DNA from: CBDCYH01 sp965224105
GTDB lineage: Bacteria; Bacteroidota; Rhodothermia; Rhodothermales; JABDKH01
Reading direction: 5' to 3'
Assembly: GCA_965224105.1 (NCBI GenBank)
Contig: CBDCYH010000002.1
Location: 682,001-746,000 of the forward strand
Length of the DNA: 64,000 nucleotides
The notes under the pieces: model-generated
What the model was told of the DNA's origin: nothing
Databases searched by the model: none
The model's input: only the letters and a program-made list of their open reading frames with translations
Position numbers and translations under genes: made by a program
In this document: piece after piece, positions 44,082 through 53,756 of the stretch
How positions within the stretch are numbered: the stretch's first letter is position 1
Layout: each line of letters starts with the position of its first letter

Positions 44082-45140
44082 ATGGATTTCATTCTTCCAG
44101 ACTGGGCACCGAGTGCCCACCCGCTCATTGTCCATTTCCCTATTTCGTTGCTCCTTGTGGGTATTGTCGTCCACCTGGTTTCTTTCAGTGGCGATAAAAT
44201 TCGTTGGGCTAGCAGTGCGGCAACTTTCCTTTATGTACTCGCAGGCATCTCTGCAATCGCGGCATTTTTCTCGGGAAAGTTTGGAGCAGAAGAATTGTCG
44301 GTTGCACCTGAGTTATCATCATACGTTTCATCTCACGCAGATGCGGGCAAGCTGACCGCAATCCTCATTGCGATACTCGCAGTTGCCCGACTCGTCCAAT
44401 CCAAGGTCAGCAATGATAACGCTCGTCGCTGGGGTAACTTCGCTGTCCTGGCTTTTGCGTTGTTTAGTGCTTTTCAACTTTGGCGAACAGCCGAGCGAGG
44501 CGCGGAGTTAGTTTACCGACATGGAATCGGAATTGCCGCCAACACTTCTCCCCCGTCAACGCCGACGCAAGTTGCTACCGGTGTTGGCGAGTTTTTTTCG
44601 AGCGAGGGGTCCAACTGGATTTTTGAACCGCGCAACCCTGAGGCTTTCACATCAGAACACATCACCTTTCATGAGGGTAGCGCCTCAGATCTTCGCTCGG
44701 TAGGAATCTTCGATTCCGTACACGCGATCTGGATGAACAACGCATCGGTTGTCTTCACACTCGGTCCTCCGGTTGAAAAAGTCATCGCCGAGGCGACGGT
44801 AAATACCGACGGTTTCGAGGGCGAAGTTAAGTTGGTTCACCACTTCCAGAATACCAGCAATTATGACTTCCTCAGTATTGACAGAAATACCTTGCAGCTC
44901 GGTCGACTAAGTAACGGATCGGAACGTATCATGGAGCAGAAGGCCAACAGCGTCTCGGGATTAACAAAATACCAGGTTGTCGGCGATGGAACTCACTTTC
45001 GTGGCTATGCCAACGATGCCTTGTTGGTACACGGTCACACAGATGCGCTTCCACCTGGACCGTCGGGTATGCTTATCAGCGGAACAGGAGTGATACTCAT
45101 TACTCATTTGTCCCAGTCGGATTTGGGCAGCAATAAATGA
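44082..45140 (+). CDS. DUF2231 membrane domain fused to a DUF1080/LamG-like extracellular domain
   Basis: 352 residues. Residues 1-~140 are a DUF2231 four-helix membrane domain with SAHPLIVHFPISLLL and conserved histidines. Residues ~165-352 are a beta-rich domain (WIFEPRNPEAF, VVFTLGPPVEKVIAEATV, GMLISGTGVILITHL) like the jelly-roll of 3-keto-disaccharide-hydrolase (DUF1080) proteins. The last 4 bases overlap the nucleotidase start (ATGA). Function unknown. Confidence 0.7.
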   Translation: MDFILPDWAPSAHPLIVHFPISLLLVGIVVHLVSFSGDKIRWASSAATFLYVLAGISAIAAFFSGKFGAEELSVAPELSSYVSSHADAGKLTAILIAILAVARLVQSKVSNDNARRWGNFAVLAFALFSAFQLWRTAERGAELVYRHGIGIAANTSPPSTPTQVATGVGEFFSSEGSNWIFEPRNPEAFTSEHITFHEGSASDLRSVGIFDSVHAIWMNNASVVFTLGPPVEKVIAEATVNTDGFEGEVKLVHHFQNTSNYDFLSIDRNTLQLGRLSNGSERIMEQKANSVSGLTKYQVVGDGTHFRGYANDALLVHGHTDALPPGPSGMLISGTGVILITHLSQSDLGSNK

Positions 45141-46603
45141 AAACAGCTCAGCACGAAACTTCATATCGTGGGCTCTACTGCAATCGAACCCTGAACCTCA
45201 GGTCCATTAGGGCAATTGGGTACGACATGGACTATACCCTCATCCACTACAACATGCGTGAATGGGAGGAGCGCGCGTACTCGTACATTAAGGATCGACT
45301 CGAGGCAGAGGGGTGGCCGGTGGCTGACCTGTACTTCGATCCTGATCTTGCCGTCCGCGGACTCATCATCGATCAGGTTGAGGGTAATGTCGTTAAGGCC
45401 GACAGGTTCGGATACGTCAAGTACGCGTACCACGGAACCCAGCTGGTTGACTTTGCAGAAAAAAAGCGAACTTATCTGCAGACGGTAGTGTCACTCAGCG
45501 AACCGAGATGGAGTTTTCTAAACACGCTGTTTGCCATCTCAGAAGCATGCTTGTACATGCAGCTAGTGGATCTGCTGGACGCCGGTAAAATATCTGGCAC
45601 TATTGGATACGCAGACCTCTACCAGAGAGTGCGCCAGACGCTGGACGAAGCCCACATGGAGGGTCGTCTTAAGGAGGAAATAATTAATTCCCCCGATCGG
45701 TTCGTGGACCTAGACCCGGAGATGCCCCTGGCTCTGCTCGACCAAAAGGAAGCAGGAAAGAAACTGCTCCTCATCACGAATTCGGAGTGGACCTACGCCG
45801 CTCCGATGTTGGAGTATGCCTTCGACAAGTTTCTTCCCGGGAAGATGACGTGGCAAGATCTTTTCGATATCTCGATTGTCGGAGCTCGGAAACCATCCTT
45901 TTTTGATTCCAACAATCCGTCGTTTGAAGTCGTGAGTGACGATGGTCTCCTACGCGAACACGTAGGCCGATTGGAAACGGGTAAAATTTACATGGGCGGC
46001 AACGCCTCGCTCGTCGAAAGAAGCCTGAACTTGCTTGGCGAAGAGATCCTCTACGTTGGCGACCACATTTTTGCAGATGTCAGCGTTTCGAAAAACGTAA
46101 ACAGATGGCGAACCGCTCTTATCATTAGGGAGCTCGAGGATGAGATACGATCCAACGCCGAATTCGCGGAGATGGAAAGGCACCTCACCAACCTGATGGT
46201 AGAGAAAGAATCTCTTGAGGCTGAGTTCTCCGAGCTGCGCCTGCTGGCACAGAGAATCGCATCCAATCGCGCGCCAGACGGTGCTCCTTCGCAAAAGTCG
46301 CTGCAAAAGCAAATGTCGATTCTCCGGGACCGGCTCGTTCTAATCGATGAGAAGATCGCGCCGATTGCACGGCAGTCGAGTCAGCTGGTGAATCCCATTT
46401 GGGGCCCGCTGATGAGAACTGGTAAGGACAAGAGCCATCTTGCCAGACAGGTGGAGCGATATGCAGATATATACATGGCACGCGTGTCGGATTTTCTCCA
46501 CCACACTCCGTTTGTTTACCTTCGAGGGCATCGAGGCAGCCTTCCGCATGATGAGATCGTTGAGAAAGAGGCCAGCCTCGGCGGCTTGGGCCTAGCCGAC
46601 TAA
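45137..46603 (+). CDS. HAD-superfamily 5'-nucleotidase (cN-II-like)
   Basis: 488 residues. HAD motif I is GYDMDYTLIHYN (nucleophile DMD), motif II LLITNSEW, and the late YVGDHIFADVSVSK with motif IV Asp residues. The long cap and overall length match the purine 5'-nucleotidase (IMP/GMP-specific, cN-II) family. A helical segment around residues 340-380 is typical. Start overlaps the preceding gene by 4 bp and the moeB-like gene follows after 7 bp, so the three are probably one operon. Confidence 0.9.
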   Translation: MKTAQHETSYRGLYCNRTLNLRSIRAIGYDMDYTLIHYNMREWEERAYSYIKDRLEAEGWPVADLYFDPDLAVRGLIIDQVEGNVVKADRFGYVKYAYHGTQLVDFAEKKRTYLQTVVSLSEPRWSFLNTLFAISEACLYMQLVDLLDAGKISGTIGYADLYQRVRQTLDEAHMEGRLKEEIINSPDRFVDLDPEMPLALLDQKEAGKKLLLITNSEWTYAAPMLEYAFDKFLPGKMTWQDLFDISIVGARKPSFFDSNNPSFEVVSDDGLLREHVGRLETGKIYMGGNASLVERSLNLLGEEILYVGDHIFADVSVSKNVNRWRTALIIRELEDEIRSNAEFAEMERHLTNLMVEKESLEAEFSELRLLAQRIASNRAPDGAPSQKSLQKQMSILRDRLVLIDEKIAPIARQSSQLVNPIWGPLMRTGKDKSHLARQVERYADIYMARVSDFLHHTPFVYLRGHRGSLPHDEIVEKEASLGGLGLAD

Positions 46604-46610
46604 GAAAGCT

Positions 46611-47681
46611 GTGCTAACTCCAAACGACCTGGATCGGTACGCCCGCCAAATAAGCCTGCCCGATTTCGGACCGGAAGGCCAAAAACGCATTGCGGAATGC
46701 TCGGTCCTTGTCGTCGGTGCGGGAGGTCTTGCGTCTCCAGTCTGCATGTACCTGGTTGCCGCTGGTGTTGGTCTGATGGGAATAATCGATGATGATGTCG
46801 TCGCCTTGTCGAATCTCCAGCGACAACTTTTGTATGGCGAGGCCGACGTCGGCTCCGAAAAAGTGGTCGCAGCCAAAAGAAACCTGGGAGCGATTAATAG
46901 TGAATGCGAGATTACCGTTTTCCCGGAACGACTAACAAACCGAAACGCGGAGCGCCTCATCAGAAACTTCGATCTCGTGGTGGATACTACCGACAACCTT
47001 GCTACCAGGTACGCAATCAACGACACCTGCTGCGAGTTAGGAAAACCGTTCGTTTACGGATCGGTGTATCAATTGGAAGGTCAGGTCTCCGTGTTCGACT
47101 CGACAAAGGGTCCTTGTTATCGATGCCTGTATCCGGAAGAACCACCACCTGACGTTGTGCCATCCTGCGAGGAAGGCGGCGTGCTTGGAGTCCTTCCTGG
47201 AATTGTGGGCTGTATTCAAGCTACCGAAAGCCTCAAAATCGTTTGCGGGATTGGAGAGCCACTTGTTGGTACGCTGCTACACATCGATCCGATGTCTTGG
47301 TCGGTTGAAAAGTTCTTGATCGAAAAAAACCCAGCGTGTGCCAGCTGCGGTCCGGTACGCATCTCGAACAGGGCAACGGACTATCTCATTATGGCGACAG
47401 AACTGCAGTCGGCACTAGATAACGACGCGGTTTTCCTAGTAGATGTTCGAACCAGTGCTGAGAGAAACGCCGATTCAATTGGGGGCATCCATATTCCTCT
47501 GAATGAGCTGGAGGACCGATGGCCGGGAATCAGCATCCCAAAAGACAAGACCGTAGCCTTTTACTGCGCGACGGGGGTAAGGTCCCTGGCGGCGGTGAAT
47601 ACCGTGTTAGGACTCGGCTCGACTAAGGCCCTGAGTCTGGAGGGTGGGTTGCGAGCCCTGAACAAAATACGACGGAGCTAG
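46611..47681 (+). CDS. moeB: MoeB/ThiF-type adenylyltransferase with C-terminal rhodanese domain
   Basis: 356 residues, GTG start. E1-like N-terminal domain: LVVGAGGLASPVCMYL (ATP loop), DDDVVALSNLQRQ, DTTDNLATRY, and zinc cysteines in CYRCLYPEE and CASCG. The rhodanese domain at ~270-356 has VFLVDVRTSAER and the active-site loop YCATGVRS. It activates the C-terminal glycine of a MoaD/ThiS-like carrier and may supply sulfur itself. The exact carrier cannot be told, so moeB is the best family label. Confidence 0.88.
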   Translation: MLTPNDLDRYARQISLPDFGPEGQKRIAECSVLVVGAGGLASPVCMYLVAAGVGLMGIIDDDVVALSNLQRQLLYGEADVGSEKVVAAKRNLGAINSECEITVFPERLTNRNAERLIRNFDLVVDTTDNLATRYAINDTCCELGKPFVYGSVYQLEGQVSVFDSTKGPCYRCLYPEEPPPDVVPSCEEGGVLGVLPGIVGCIQATESLKIVCGIGEPLVGTLLHIDPMSWSVEKFLIEKNPACASCGPVRISNRATDYLIMATELQSALDNDAVFLVDVRTSAERNADSIGGIHIPLNELEDRWPGISIPKDKTVAFYCATGVRSLAAVNTVLGLGSTKALSLEGGLRALNKIRRS

Positions 47682-48016
47682 AGAACCAAAATTTTTCTTA
47701 CGCGAGCCGCTCGGATATCATCATCCGAATCGATTGGCTCCCGGAAGTGGACACTTTCTCCAGCGGAAATATCCTTAACCAGGATTCCCATCTGACCCAC
47801 TCTCTGATTATGCTCGTCAAACAAGGACACCATCACCTGTGCAGAGGAGACATCAACGGTAGAGACGTTCGTAAGCTTTCCTGAAATAATTTTCGCCCCG
47901 CTTGGTTCGAGTGCGTATCGCAAATCCTCAACCTGAAGATTTGCCAGTTCTTTTGGTTGGCAGGCGGCGAGGAGGAGCAGAGTCGCACAGATGAGGGATG
48001 TGATGCTGATTCGCAC
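47678..48016 (-). CDS. small lipoprotein with FxLYD-like domain
   Basis: 112 residues. Lipobox LLLLAAC. The mature part is a small beta-sandwich like FxLYD domains (ISGKLTNVSTVDVSSAQV, MVSLFDEHNQRVGQ). Convergent with the moeB-like gene, overlapping by 4 bp. Function unknown. Confidence 0.75.
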   Translation of the reverse strand: MRISITSLICATLLLLAACQPKELANLQVEDLRYALEPSGAKIISGKLTNVSTVDVSSAQVMVSLFDEHNQRVGQMGILVKDISAGESVHFREPIDSDDDIRAARVRKILVL

Positions 48017-48052
48017 TAAATAAACGTTCTTTTGATGTAGATCGTGGGTGTA

Positions 48053-49855
48053 CTAATCAAGACCGTAAAGGATCGCAACACTCTCCGGATCGAGCAATTC
48101 TTCGCCGAGATCACCTAAGCCGTGCCGGGAAATGTACGCATTGCCAAGAACCAGAACGTCCATGTGAGTTCTTGCAAAGCAGGTTAGGGCATCTTCGGCT
48201 GTGCACACAATTGGTTCTCCTCGAACGTTGAAACTAGTATTCACCAGCACCGGACAGCCAGTCTGGTTTTGGAATTCTTTCAGCAAGGCCGCATAGCGCG
48301 GATTCGATTCACCTGAAACAGTTTGAACGCGCGCCGACCCATCTACATGTGTCACTGCTGGAATTGGCGAGTCTATCAGTTTAAGTTTCTCCAACCCGGC
48401 ACCGGTTGTGACTGCATGCTTAACCGGGCTCACCAGTAACATGTACGGGCTGGGTGTGTCCAGATCAAAATACTTTTCGGCTTCACTTGCAAGGACACTC
48501 GGGGCAAAGGGTCTAAAGCTCTCGCGGAATTTGATTTTCAGATTCACGCGCTTTTGTGTTTCGGCGCCGCGAGGATCAGCGAGAATGGATCTGTTTCCAA
48601 GTGCCCTCGGTCCGAACTCCATTCTCCCTTGGAACCAACCCACTATCTTTCCCTCTGCCAGGGCCTTAGCAGTGCGCAGTATCACTTCGTCGTCTGGAAG
48701 TAGATCGTAAGAGACATTTTTGCTATCCAGGAATGTGCACACCGTTTCTTGCGAGCTTTCTGGTCCCAGTAGGCCCGAAGACATTGCATCGGGCTTGGTG
48801 ACAATTCGTTGGGTATCTCCGATCTGATACGCTGCAACAAAGGCGGCTCCGAGCGCTCCGCCCGCATCGCCTGCCGCAGGCTGGATCCAGACCTCATCAA
48901 AAATCTGCTCCCGAACGATTTTGCCATTGGCGACACAGTTGAGAGCAACTCCACCGGCAAGACAAAGATTTTTTTGACCTGTAGCATCCCGGACGTGTCG
49001 TGCCATGCGAAGAAGGCAGTCCTCGACTACCTCCTGAACCGAACGCGCAAGATCCATTTCCCTTTGTGTTAGCTCACTCTCAGGTTCGCGGCGTGGTCCT
49101 CCAAACAGCTTCGCGAATTTCATTCCCGTCATCCGCAAGCCAACGGGGTACGAAAAGTAATCCATGTTCAATCGGAACGAGCCATCGGTCCGAATGTCAA
49201 CAAGATTGTCTCGAATGATTTTTTCGAACCGGGGCTCCCCGTATGGGGCCAATCCCATCAGCTTGTACTCGCCTGAATTGACCTTGAATCCGCAGAAGTA
49301 TGTGAAAGCTGAATAGAGTAGGCCGAGTGAATGAGGAAAGTGGATTTCCTGGTCGATGTGCAGATCATTTCCATCACCAACTCCGAAGGATGTCGTTGTC
49401 CATTCTCCTACCCCATCAGTCGTCAAAAATGCGGCTTGCTCGAACGGCGAAGGATAGAACGCACTCGCAGCGTGACTGATATGGTGCTCGGGAAAGACTA
49501 TCCTTCCATCGAAGTCGAGTTGCTTTCGGAGTAGGTCGGGTATCCAGAGTTTGCGCTTCAGCCAGAGCGGCATCGATTTGATAAAAGACTTGATACCGAG
49601 AGGTGCGTAGGCGACGTAAGTTTCCAGCAGCCTTTCAAATTTCAGAAACGGTTTGTCATAGAACGCCACAATGTCTAAATCACTCGGTTGCAACTCTTGA
49701 TGATCCAGACAAAATTCAATTGCATTCGTTGGGAAGGATGCATCATGCTTTGTTCGGGTGAACCGCTCCTCCTGCGCCGCGGCCACAATGTTGCCGTCTA
49801 CAACTAATGCTGCAGCAGAATCGTGATACCAGCAGGAAATCCCAAGGACTTTCAT
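48053..49855 (-). CDS. carbamoyltransferase, NodU/TobZ family
   Basis: 600 residues. N-terminal Kae1-like domain: VLGISCWYHDSAAAL, EERFTRTKHDASFP, HHISHAASAFYPSPF. C-terminal YrdC-like/carbamoyl domain: FQGRMEFGPRALGNRSIL and GCPVLVNTSFNVRGEPIV. Transfers a carbamoyl group from carbamoyl phosphate to a hydroxyl of a sugar or natural product. No glycan or antibiotic cluster adjoins, so the acceptor is unknown. Confidence 0.93.
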   Translation of the reverse strand: MKVLGISCWYHDSAAALVVDGNIVAAAQEERFTRTKHDASFPTNAIEFCLDHQELQPSDLDIVAFYDKPFLKFERLLETYVAYAPLGIKSFIKSMPLWLKRKLWIPDLLRKQLDFDGRIVFPEHHISHAASAFYPSPFEQAAFLTTDGVGEWTTTSFGVGDGNDLHIDQEIHFPHSLGLLYSAFTYFCGFKVNSGEYKLMGLAPYGEPRFEKIIRDNLVDIRTDGSFRLNMDYFSYPVGLRMTGMKFAKLFGGPRREPESELTQREMDLARSVQEVVEDCLLRMARHVRDATGQKNLCLAGGVALNCVANGKIVREQIFDEVWIQPAAGDAGGALGAAFVAAYQIGDTQRIVTKPDAMSSGLLGPESSQETVCTFLDSKNVSYDLLPDDEVILRTAKALAEGKIVGWFQGRMEFGPRALGNRSILADPRGAETQKRVNLKIKFRESFRPFAPSVLASEAEKYFDLDTPSPYMLLVSPVKHAVTTGAGLEKLKLIDSPIPAVTHVDGSARVQTVSGESNPRYAALLKEFQNQTGCPVLVNTSFNVRGEPIVCTAEDALTCFARTHMDVLVLGNAYISRHGLGDLGEELLDPESVAILYGLD

Positions 49856-49864
49856 TCCGCTATC

Positions 49865-52513
49865 TTAAAGGGCTTCCAGATTCGCCCTTAGAAGAGTCAG
49901 CTCCGCAGTGGCTTCGCGCTCTTTTTGTCTTTCCTTTTCTACGACTTCTGCCGGGGCACGACTTACAAAGTTTTCGTTTTGCAATTTGCGAATCAACCCG
50001 GCAACGAATTTTTCTTTCTGATCGATTTCTTTTTGCAATCGCTGCCGTTCCACATCAAGGTCAACAAGCCCCTCCAAGTTGACAAAAACCTCGGTGGTTC
50101 CAACAATGGCCGACGCGCTTTGAGCAGGTTTTGCCAGACGAACGCCAAAGTCAATCCGTTTACTCTTAACGAGCTTGTCGAAGTAGTGCGAATGATTTTG
50201 CAGGACCGAGACCAAAGACTGGTTTTCCTGATCCAGCGACACCGTGACGTCGATGCCCGTCGAGGGGGGAAGGTTATACTGCGCTCGAATATTTCTTATC
50301 GCGGTTACCAAATCCTTAATCATCTCGAACGTCGAAGCAGCAGACGTATTACGTCGGTTCGGATCTGATTGCGGCCACTGTGCAGAGATAAGAGGCTTCC
50401 GACCGTCTTTGTTACCAAGCCGGGTCCATAATTCCTCGGTGATAAACGGCATGAACGGATGCAGGAGGTGAAGCATTTCCCCATAAGCGGATGCAGCCAA
50501 ACTAATCTTCTCTTCTGTCATTTTTGCCTCAGCCTCTGGTTTGATTAGCTCGAGGTACCAGTCGCAGTAGTCTCGCCAGAACAGATCATAGATGGCCATC
50601 AGGGCTTCGTTCAATCGATACCGTCCGACGGCTTCATCAACCAACGAAATGGTCGTGTCCAGCTGATGCAGTAGCCATTTTTCAACGAGCTCAAGATCTT
50701 CAGATTTTGCCCGCACGGTTGGTACTTCGCCGTCCGACATGAAACGACCGAAAACGTTGTAGGCATTCCAAATCTTGTTTGCAAAGTTTCGGCCCATTTC
50801 AAATTTGAGAGGATCAAGTTTGATATCCTGACCCTGGGCACACAATACAGTAAGGGAATACCGAACAGCATCCGAACCATACTCGTCAATCATGTCAAGG
50901 GGATCAATTCCGTTGCCCAAACTTTTCGACATCCACCGTCCCTGCTTGTCCTTGACCATCCCCGTGATGAAAATATCTTTGAACGGAGGTTGTCCCGTGA
51001 AATGCAAACCGGACATTATCATTCGGGCAATCCAAAAAAAGAGGATGTCGTAACCCGATACGAGGACCGTTGTCGGATAAAAAAACTGGAGATCCGGAGA
51101 ATCCTCCGGCCATCCAAGCGTAACAAACGGCCACAGCCATGATGAGAACCAGGTGTCCAGCACGTCCTCGTCCTGTACCATTCCATCTTCAGGTTGATCA
51201 ACAGATACAACAAACGGCTTCGTTTCGTCGATCACTCCCTCTGCGTCCACATGGTACCAGACGGGAATTCGATGTCCCCACCATAGTTGACGTGAAATCG
51301 TCCAGTCGCGAATATTTTCCAACCAGCGATAGTACTCGTTCTCCCATCGCTTCGGATAAAATTTGACATCACCATTCCGGACAACCTCAAGCGCCTGTTT
51401 GGCAAGTGGCTCCATACGCACAAACCACTGTCGCGAAATTAGTGGTTCAATTATCGCCTTCGATCGCGACGAAATCGGCACAGTCCCAACATAGTCTTCG
51501 GTCTTTTCAAGCAAGCCTGCATTGTCGAGGTCTGCCACAATCTTTTCCCGCGCGACAAACCTGTCCATACCCGCATATGCGCCGGCTTCCTCATTGAGCG
51601 TCGCATCGGTGTTAATGACTGTCACTGCCGGAAGGTGGTGCCGTTGGCCAATCTCGAAGTCATTCTTGTCGTGACCGGGAGTCACCTTCAGGGCTCCGGC
51701 GCCGAAATCTGACTTCACGTACTCGTCGGCAATTATCGGAATGGTTTTGTCGGTAAGCGGCAGGCGTACTTTTTTACCAACCAAGTTTTTGTAGCGTTCG
51801 TCTTCTGGATTTACTGCTACGGCAACATCACCAAAAATCGTTTCGGGCCTGGTTGTGGCAACCGTTACGGCGCCAGCTCCGTCGTCGAGGATGTACTTGA
51901 TATGCCAGAGTGAACCTTTGCGCTCGACGTTGTTGACCTCCTCATCCGAAAGCGCCGTCTGATCAACGGGGCACCAATTCACCAGATAGTTACCGCGATA
52001 AATGAGACCCTCTTCGTAAAGGCGGACGAATACATCTTGGACGGCTTTGGTGAATCCCTCATCCATCGTGAAACGCGTCCGGCGCCAGTCGCAGGAGACA
52101 CCGAGTTTGCGCATCTGCTGGAAGATTATTTCTCCATATTTCTCCTTCCAGTCCCATACCCGTTCGACAAATGTTTCTCTCCCGAGGTCATGGCGATTAA
52201 TTTTTTCTTCGGCCTTAAGGGACTTTTCGACCACGTTCTGTGTGGCTATTCCGGCGTGATCGATTCCAGGCATCCATAGCGAGACGAATCCTTGCATCCG
52301 CCGCATACGCGTGAGTATGTCCTGGATTGTACTCTGAAGCGCGTGGCCCATGTGTAGCCGCCCGGTAACGTTCGGGGGCGGCATCATGATGGCATGTGGA
52401 CTCTTCTCTTCGTCGCGAACTGCATCGAAATGGTCCCCCTCCTCCCAGAAGGCATACCACTTGTCTTCAATGTCTGCGGGCTTGTAAGATGTTCGACTGA
52501 TTTCCTTCTGCAT
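49865..52513 (-). CDS. valS: valine--tRNA ligase
   Basis: 882 residues, the usual size. HIGH motif as PNVTGRLHMGHALQ, KMSKS motif as RWMSKSLGNG, tryptophan-rich CP1 editing domain with TTRPETIFGDVAVAV, anticodon-binding domain, and the C-terminal coiled-coil arm (ERQRLQKEIDQKEKFV). Charges tRNA-Val and hydrolyses mischarged Thr-tRNA. Ten bases from the carbamoyltransferase start. Confidence 0.98.
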   Translation of the reverse strand: MQKEISRTSYKPADIEDKWYAFWEEGDHFDAVRDEEKSPHAIMMPPPNVTGRLHMGHALQSTIQDILTRMRRMQGFVSLWMPGIDHAGIATQNVVEKSLKAEEKINRHDLGRETFVERVWDWKEKYGEIIFQQMRKLGVSCDWRRTRFTMDEGFTKAVQDVFVRLYEEGLIYRGNYLVNWCPVDQTALSDEEVNNVERKGSLWHIKYILDDGAGAVTVATTRPETIFGDVAVAVNPEDERYKNLVGKKVRLPLTDKTIPIIADEYVKSDFGAGALKVTPGHDKNDFEIGQRHHLPAVTVINTDATLNEEAGAYAGMDRFVAREKIVADLDNAGLLEKTEDYVGTVPISSRSKAIIEPLISRQWFVRMEPLAKQALEVVRNGDVKFYPKRWENEYYRWLENIRDWTISRQLWWGHRIPVWYHVDAEGVIDETKPFVVSVDQPEDGMVQDEDVLDTWFSSWLWPFVTLGWPEDSPDLQFFYPTTVLVSGYDILFFWIARMIMSGLHFTGQPPFKDIFITGMVKDKQGRWMSKSLGNGIDPLDMIDEYGSDAVRYSLTVLCAQGQDIKLDPLKFEMGRNFANKIWNAYNVFGRFMSDGEVPTVRAKSEDLELVEKWLLHQLDTTISLVDEAVGRYRLNEALMAIYDLFWRDYCDWYLELIKPEAEAKMTEEKISLAASAYGEMLHLLHPFMPFITEELWTRLGNKDGRKPLISAQWPQSDPNRRNTSAASTFEMIKDLVTAIRNIRAQYNLPPSTGIDVTVSLDQENQSLVSVLQNHSHYFDKLVKSKRIDFGVRLAKPAQSASAIVGTTEVFVNLEGLVDLDVERQRLQKEIDQKEKFVAGLIRKLQNENFVSRAPAEVVEKERQKEREATAELTLLRANLEAL

Positions 52514-52545
52514 CCGTCCGTGTTAGGGGTTCACAATTTTCGATT

Positions 52546-53724
52546 TTACGAGTTGGCGTTCTCCGCTTCCATTCGCTTGGCAACTTCTGGAGCGGAGTCA
52601 CCGCCGTATCGTTCCACCAAGGCGCGGGCGATTTCGAACGCCACTACCGACTCTACGACAACACTCGCAGCTGGGACGCTTGTCACGTCGCTTCGCTCGT
52701 ACCGGGTTGGCTGGGCTTCTCCAGTCGAAATGTCGACCGTGCTGAGTGGCTTGATGAGTGTCGGGATTGGTTTCATGTATCCGCGTACAACTATGGGCAT
52801 CCCGTTCGCGACACCTCCTTCAATCCCGCCCGCATTATTCGAGGCACGTGAATAGCCGGTGTGGTTCTTGAGAATCGGATCATGAAACTTGGATCCAGGT
52901 ATCGTTGCTGCGGCTATTCCATTTCCAATCTCGACCGCTTTTTGCCCTTGGACGGATAAGACTGCTCCTGCGATCCTGCCATCCAGCTTGCGATCCCAAT
53001 GGACGTACGATCCAAGGCCCGGCGGGACTCCAGTGACTACTACTTCGTAAGAACCCCCAAGGGAATCTCCATCTTCCTTGGCTTTTCGGATAGCAGAGAC
53101 GCATCTCTTCGATGCATCAGACGAAATCATTCTTACCTCGGATGAATCTGCCAATTCACTTAACTCTGCGGCAGCGTGTACGGCGGGTAAACCTGTGGTG
53201 TCGGCGATCTTGCCAATGTTCACTACTCTGCTGCCGATACTTATTCCGACGAAGTCAAGCAGAGCCCGAGCGCAGGAACAACATGCGACGCGGATAGCGG
53301 TTTCGCGTGCGCTGGACCGTTCGATGACCGGTCTGATGTCATCGAATCCGTACTTCTGCACACCTACCAGATCGGCGTGCCCCGGGCGTGGAAGCGTAAC
53401 CTTGTCGACATTCGTTCCATCCCCAGCGACAGACATGACCTCCGGCCACTGGGATTTGTCTTTGAGAAACGCTTCATTGCGGATCATCAGGCAGACAGGG
53501 CTTCCGATTGTTTTGCCGAATCGGATTCCTCCGTAAACATGGACCTGGTCGCGTTCGAATTTGGAGCGCCCGCCGCGACCGTAGCCCAGCCACCTGCGCG
53601 CCAGCTGGCGATTTATCTCTTCTACCGAGATCGGCAACATTGCGGGAAGACCCTCAACGATGCCCACGAGGGCTTCGCCGTGCGATTCTCCGGATGTGAG
53701 GTAACGGATCAAGACTTCGGGCAA
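52546..53724 (-). CDS. aroC: chorismate synthase
   Basis: 392 residues. Family motifs: YLTSGESHGEALVGIVEG at the N-terminus, GYGRGGRSKFE, ERSSARETAIRVA, NNAGGIEGGVANG and the C-terminal RYERSDVTSVPAA. Converts EPSP to chorismate, last step of the shikimate pathway, using reduced FMN. Confidence 0.98.
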   Translation of the reverse strand: MPEVLIRYLTSGESHGEALVGIVEGLPAMLPISVEEINRQLARRWLGYGRGGRSKFERDQVHVYGGIRFGKTIGSPVCLMIRNEAFLKDKSQWPEVMSVAGDGTNVDKVTLPRPGHADLVGVQKYGFDDIRPVIERSSARETAIRVACCSCARALLDFVGISIGSRVVNIGKIADTTGLPAVHAAAELSELADSSEVRMISSDASKRCVSAIRKAKEDGDSLGGSYEVVVTGVPPGLGSYVHWDRKLDGRIAGAVLSVQGQKAVEIGNGIAAATIPGSKFHDPILKNHTGYSRASNNAGGIEGGVANGMPIVVRGYMKPIPTLIKPLSTVDISTGEAQPTRYERSDVTSVPAASVVVESVVAFEIARALVERYGGDSAPEVAKRMEAENANS

Positions 53725-53756
53725 AAAATGAATTAGCCCGAAAGATACGGATTACG

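Noticed and set aside
52394..53536. Open frames of about 150 residues antisense to valS and aroC
   Set aside because: Shadows of two strongly conserved genes on the reverse strand.
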